This document shows positions 22,186 to 25,009 of a DNA stretch of 25,009 nt, in pieces. The stretch's first letter is position 1; each line of letters starts with the position of its first letter. Position numbers and translations under genes: made by a program. The notes beneath the pieces were generated by a model, which saw nothing but the letters and a program-made list of their open reading frames with translations, was not told where the DNA came from and did not search any database. The stretch is from a virus: positions 1 to 25,009 of the IMG/VR virus record IMGVR_UViG_3300043449_001627, one strand, 5' to 3'.

Positions 22186-22707
22186 GTGTCTAACATCACC
22201 ATCAATCGCGTAACGAATGCCAACGTCTACATGGATGGCACGTCGTTCCTGGGTCGGGCGGAGTCTATCGATCTGCCCGAGATCAACTACAAGTTCAGCG
22301 AGCACAAGGCGCTGGGTATGGTCGGTTCCAGCGAATTCTTCGCGGGCATCGAGAAGATCGAAGGCAGTATCAAGTGGAATTCGTTCTACATTGAAGTCAT
22401 GCGGAAGATCGCCAACCCGGTGAAAACCATTCAGCTTCAGGCCCGGAGTTCCCTTGAGACCTACAACTCTCAGGGTCGTACGACTGAAGTTCCGGTGGTC
22501 ACTTTCCTGACCGTCTCCTTCAAGGTGGCACCTTCAGGAAAGTACAAGCAACACGACAATGTGGAGCTTGATTCCAAGTTTGCGGCGTACTACGTCAAGC
22601 AGACGGTCGGTGGGGTGGATGTCGTCGAAATCGACGTACTCGCCAACATCGCCAAGGTCAACGGTGTGGATATTCTGGCGCAGTACCGGGCCAACATCGG
22701 CGGCTAA
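22186..22707 (+). CDS. Major tail tube protein
   Basis: A 173-residue protein of the P2 FII / Mu M type, forming the inner tube inside the sheath. NVYMDGTSFLGRAESIDLPEI at the N-terminus and the IEKIEGSIKWNSFYIEVMRKI block are typical. It starts at GTG 22186, four bases after TAAGGAGTG (22173-22181). A UUCG terminator follows immediately, which would set sheath and tube expression above that of the tape measure. Confidence 0.92.
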   Translation: MSNITINRVTNANVYMDGTSFLGRAESIDLPEINYKFSEHKALGMVGSSEFFAGIEKIEGSIKWNSFYIEVMRKIANPVKTIQLQARSSLETYNSQGRTTEVPVVTFLTVSFKVAPSGKYKQHDNVELDSKFAAYYVKQTVGGVDVVEIDVLANIAKVNGVDILAQYRANIGG

Positions 22708-22720
22708 ACGAAGCTCAGGA

Positions 22721-22746
22721 AGGAGGGGGCTTCGGCCCCCTTTCTT
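22721..22746 (+). terminator. UUCG-loop intrinsic terminator after tail tube gene
   Basis: AGGGGGC (22724-22730), TTCG loop, GCCCCCT (22735-22741), then TTTCTT. A C(UUCG)G tetraloop gives unusual stability. Confidence 0.85.
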
Positions 22747-22763
22747 CGCAGGCGGGATAAAAA

Positions 22764-22779
22764 TTGAACTTAAGATCAA
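22764..22779. repeat. 16-bp palindrome, copy with one mismatch, intergenic
   Basis: TTGAACTTAAGATCAA, 15 of 16, between the tube terminator and the tail chaperone start. It is the last copy in the window. Confidence 0.75.
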
Positions 22780-22797
22780 AAAACCAAAGAGTGACTT

Positions 22798-23088
22798 ATG
22801 ACTACTGAAACCAAGAATTCCACACTGGCACCGGGTGAACATGAATTTACCGTTCCCAGTGGCAAGCTGATCCGCTCCCGCAAGGGCATCGGTCGCGACA
22901 TGATCAACGCAATGCGAAAGACCAAAGATCACCGCGAAGTGATGTTTGCGTTGGCCGCTGAACTGATCACTGTAGATGGTGCTCCCATCATCTATGAAGA
23001 CCTCCTTGAGATGGACCTTGCCGATGTCATGACCATCCAGCAGGAGATGGGTGAGGTTTTTATGCCCTCCCAGACCCCCAAGGAATAA
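22798..23088 (+). CDS. Tail assembly chaperone (gpE-like)
   Basis: A 96-residue protein in the fixed position between tube and tape measure genes. The sequence (FTVPSGKLIRSRKGIGRDMINAMRK...VMFALAAELITVDGAPIIYEDLLEMDLADVMTIQQEM) resembles P2 gpE and Mu gp41 chaperones, which coat the tape measure during tail assembly. Its leader has a degenerate AAAGAGTG in place of the usual TAAGGAGTG, which may lower translation. A -1 frame continues past its stop; see next feature. Confidence 0.82.
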   Translation: MTTETKNSTLAPGEHEFTVPSGKLIRSRKGIGRDMINAMRKTKDHREVMFALAAELITVDGAPIIYEDLLEMDLADVMTIQQEMGEVFMPSQTPKE

Positions 23089-23219
23089 TCCACCTCAGCC
23101 ACACCACGGGGTGGAGCTATTCCGAAATCGAGAGGATGGAACTTTCTCTCTTGTCGTTCTGGATCCAGGAAGTGAACCAGTACATCAAGGACACCAATGA
23201 GGCTAATGAGGTGGGCTGA
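23055..23219 (+). CDS. -1 frameshift extension of the tail chaperone (gpE' part)
   Basis: In the -1 frame, open from 23055 to the TGA at 23217-23219, the peptide WSYSEIERMELSLLSFWI matches the W...M-L...L...W pattern of P2 gpE' extensions. These are made only as a fusion by ribosomal -1 slippage in the upstream gene. Slippage would have to occur between 23055 and 23088. Candidate slip runs are T5 (23057-23061) and C5 (23075-23079); neither is a classical heptamer. An internal ATG (23136) would lose the first conserved tryptophan. The tape measure ATG overlaps this stop by one base. Confidence 0.7.
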   Translation, partial: GFYALPDPQGIIHLSHTTGWSYSEIERMELSLLSFWIQEVNQYIKDTNEANEVG

Positions 23220-25009
23220 TGGCAATTGAACAACGTCTGGATGTAATCCTTCAGGCTACCGACAAAATGTCGGGGGTCATCAATTCGGCGGTTTCCAACG
23301 CGACTGCCAAGTTTGATGCGATGCAAAATCGTCTCAAGCACATCTCTGCCACCGCCCAGAACGTCAGTATCAGCTCGGCGTTTGCGGCGGCGTCTATCGG
23401 GGGTGCCATGGCGCATCCCCTCAAGATGTTCACCGAGTATGACTCCGCACTGGCGGGTCTCAAGACCTCCATGATGAATTTCGAGGGGGTCGTCGATAAC
23501 GACATGCTGAAGTCGCTCGACAAGTACTCCATTGAACTCGGCAACAAGTTCAAGGGCAACGCGGCGGACATGACCAAAATGTTCTACGAGTTGACCACCA
23601 ACGGCGTTGAAGCCAAGTACGTTCTTCAGGGTCTGGGTGAAGCCACGGCGCAGTACGCCACCCTGACCGGCCAAAGCTATGAGGAAGTCGGTAAGCGGTT
23701 CGGGCGACTCGTTAATGAGATGGGGATTCTCAACGAAAAGCTGTACCCCACGCCCGAAAAGCAGAAAGAAGCGTTCATGACGTTTTCGGATCAGCTTCAG
23801 CGTGCCCATTACATGGGGGTAAAGCCGGATGAGTTAATGTACGCCTTTGGTCGCAGTGCCGGGGGTCTGAAACTCATTGCCCAGCAAGGAGTTGATGCCT
23901 TCAAGGGGGTCATGCCGTTCTATGCCATGATGATTCGTGGCGGGGCCTCGGGCGAAAAGGCGGGTACCAACGCCGTGGCCATGTACCTCAATATGCTCGA
24001 CCCCAAGCGGGTGAATGACGCCAATGAGTCTCTGGCGGCATTCGGCAAGAACATCAAACTGGCCTTTGTGGATAGTCACGGCAATCTGGAGCGGGGCGAA
24101 GGCTTGATGCGTTCTCTGTTTGCTCAGGCCGAGAAGCTCCAGGGCTTGAGTGACCGACAGAAAGCGATCGTCGGTAAAGACCTCATGGGCGGCGGTTACG
24201 ATCAGCAGATCTGGAACATGATGGTCAGCGCCGGAACCAAGGGCTATGACGAGTTCAAGGCCCTGATGGAACGGCAGGCCGATATCCAGAAAAGGAATGC
24301 CGAGATTCAGCAGACGCTTGCGCTGACGTGGGAAAACACCAAGTCGATTTTCGAAAATGTCGAAATCACCTGGGTGAAGACCTTTGACAAGGATCTCAAG
24401 AATTTCATGACAGGGACGCTTCAGCCCTTCCTTGAGCGAGTTCGAATCTGGGTGGAAACCCATCAGGAACTCGCCAAGATGGTGGCTCTGGGGGCTGTGA
24501 GTCTGGCTGGTTTTGCCGCTGTGACTGCCGTGGTGGCCGGCTTCGTCTACATCACGTCTTCGGCCATCCGTAACCTGATGGTCTTTGGCGGGCTGGCCAT
24601 CCGGGTCATGGGCCTCCTCACCGGATTCACCGGAGCCAGTCTGGGTCTGGCCGGGGTAGCCAGCAGTGCCGAGAAGGCCAAGAACATGACCTCCCTGATG
24701 TCCTCTACGGTGGCCATGGCCGGAGGTCGGTTGTCGGCATTCCAGAAAATCGTTTCGATCCTCCGAGTGGCCCTCCTGGGTTGGGTCGGTCCTCTGCTGA
24801 TCGTGGGCAGTCTGGTGTACAAATTCTGGGTGCCGCTTCAGGAATTCTTTGCGGCCCTTGGGAGTGGCTTTAATCGCGCCACGGAAGGTTCCGGGGGCAA
24901 CCTGCTGACTTTGTTCCAGGGGGTCGCGTCTGGAATTGAATCGGCCTACAACTGGATGACCAAATGGATGGACCTGATCAGCCGAAGGGAAGGGTCTAGC
25001 CAAACGGCC
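23219..25009 (+). CDS. Tail tape measure protein, 3' partial
   Basis: Open from ATG 23219 to the window edge, 597 codons without a stop. Tape measure proteins fix tail length and occupy the tube. Evidence: position after the chaperone and frameshift; N-terminal helical repeats (QATDKMSGVINSAVSNATAKFDAMQNRLKHI); a core with GxSYEEVG and GVKPDELMYAFGRSAGGLK, typical of the TP901/P2-type tape measure core; and long hydrophobic helical stretches from about residue 420 onward (MVALGAVSLAGFAAVTAVVAG and later ones) that resemble membrane segments and are normal in this family. The start overlaps the upstream TGA (TGATG). Confidence 0.9.
   Translation, partial: MAIEQRLDVILQATDKMSGVINSAVSNATAKFDAMQNRLKHISATAQNVSISSAFAAASIGGAMAHPLKMFTEYDSALAGLKTSMMNFEGVVDNDMLKSLDKYSIELGNKFKGNAADMTKMFYELTTNGVEAKYVLQGLGEATAQYATLTGQSYEEVGKRFGRLVNEMGILNEKLYPTPEKQKEAFMTFSDQLQRAHYMGVKPDELMYAFGRSAGGLKLIAQQGVDAFKGVMPFYAMMIRGGASGEKAGTNAVAMYLNMLDPKRVNDANESLAAFGKNIKLAFVDSHGNLERGEGLMRSLFAQAEKLQGLSDRQKAIVGKDLMGGGYDQQIWNMMVSAGTKGYDEFKALMERQADIQKRNAEIQQTLALTWENTKSIFENVEITWVKTFDKDLKNFMTGTLQPFLERVRIWVETHQELAKMVALGAVSLAGFAAVTAVVAGFVYITSSAIRNLMVFGGLAIRVMGLLTGFTGASLGLAGVASSAEKAKNMTSLMSSTVAMAGGRLSAFQKIVSILRVALLGWVGPLLIVGSLVYKFWVPLQEFFAALGSGFNRATEGSGGNLLTLFQGVASGIESAYNWMTKWMDLISRREGSSQTA

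Noticed and set aside
2954-22779. The palindrome as a LexA operator
   Set aside because: The core matches the Gram-positive LexA box, but several copies break the GAAC half-site, most are not at promoters, and the lysis genes point to a Gram-negative host. Kept only as an alternative.
23834-25003. Long open frame on the minus strand (about 390 codons)
   Set aside because: It is the antisense of the tape measure gene, has no ribosome-binding site, and its composition (His/Pro/Arg-rich) is that of a shadow frame.
1-25009. tRNA genes, CRISPR arrays, insertion sequences, integrase or attachment sites
   Set aside because: I looked for cloverleaf ends, regularly spaced direct repeats, transposase motifs and recombinase motifs on both strands and saw none.

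Overview
The window is a 25-kb piece of a double-stranded DNA phage genome with a contractile tail (myovirus morphotype). Every gene I can support lies on the + strand. The structural set combines a PBSX-type portal, an XkdF-like prohead protease, a single-domain major capsid protein and Mu/P2-type sheath, tube, tail chaperone and tape measure. No integrase, repressor, attachment site, tRNA or CRISPR array is visible. An M15-type endolysin followed by lipoprotein (spanin-like) reading frames points to a Gram-negative host. Base composition looks slightly GC-rich, with an AT-richer island around 3.25-4.7 kb. Both ends are cut: the first gene (nrdB) runs in from the left and the tape measure gene runs off the right.

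Layout. (1) 1-4585, metabolism and regulation: the ribonucleotide reductase small subunit with all six iron ligands and the radical tyrosine; a hairpin-rich stretch carrying a small zinc-finger-like ORF; a consensus promoter; a pyruvate-phosphate-dikinase-like protein that lacks the PEP/pyruvate barrel; a zinc-ribbon/winged-helix protein; a CsrA-like protein; and a protein with a DnaJ-type four-CxxC zinc domain. (2) 4586-6838: two paralogous CX5R (tyrosine/dual-specificity) phosphatases flanking an unrecognised 329-residue protein. (3) 6839-10817: three unrecognised proteins and a family-A DNA polymerase with proofreading exonuclease. (4) 10818-13496: portal, dCMP deaminase and dNMP kinase, closed by a strong terminator. 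(5) 13497-14776: lysis cassette (small protein, two-TM holin candidate, endolysin, lipoprotein or lipoproteins). (6) 14777-25009: prohead protease, scaffold-like protein, major capsid protein, terminator, decoration-like proteins, head-tail connector, tail completion, gp37-like protein, sheath, tube, terminator, tail chaperone with a probable -1 frameshift extension, and tape measure.

How the parts work together: NrdB, dCMP deaminase and dNMP kinase supply deoxynucleotides to the polymerase. The portal-to-tape-measure block builds head and tail. The lysis cassette sits inside the structural block, between portal and protease.

Three genome-scale signals stand out. A 16-bp perfect palindrome (TTGAACTTAAGTTCAA) recurs six times at 3-5 kb spacing, in coding and non-coding DNA alike. 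The nine-base ribosome-binding sequence TAAGGAGTG occurs 15 times without variation. The dikinase-like enzyme, the phosphatase pair and the unknown protein form a candidate phage phosphorylation module whose substrate I cannot name.
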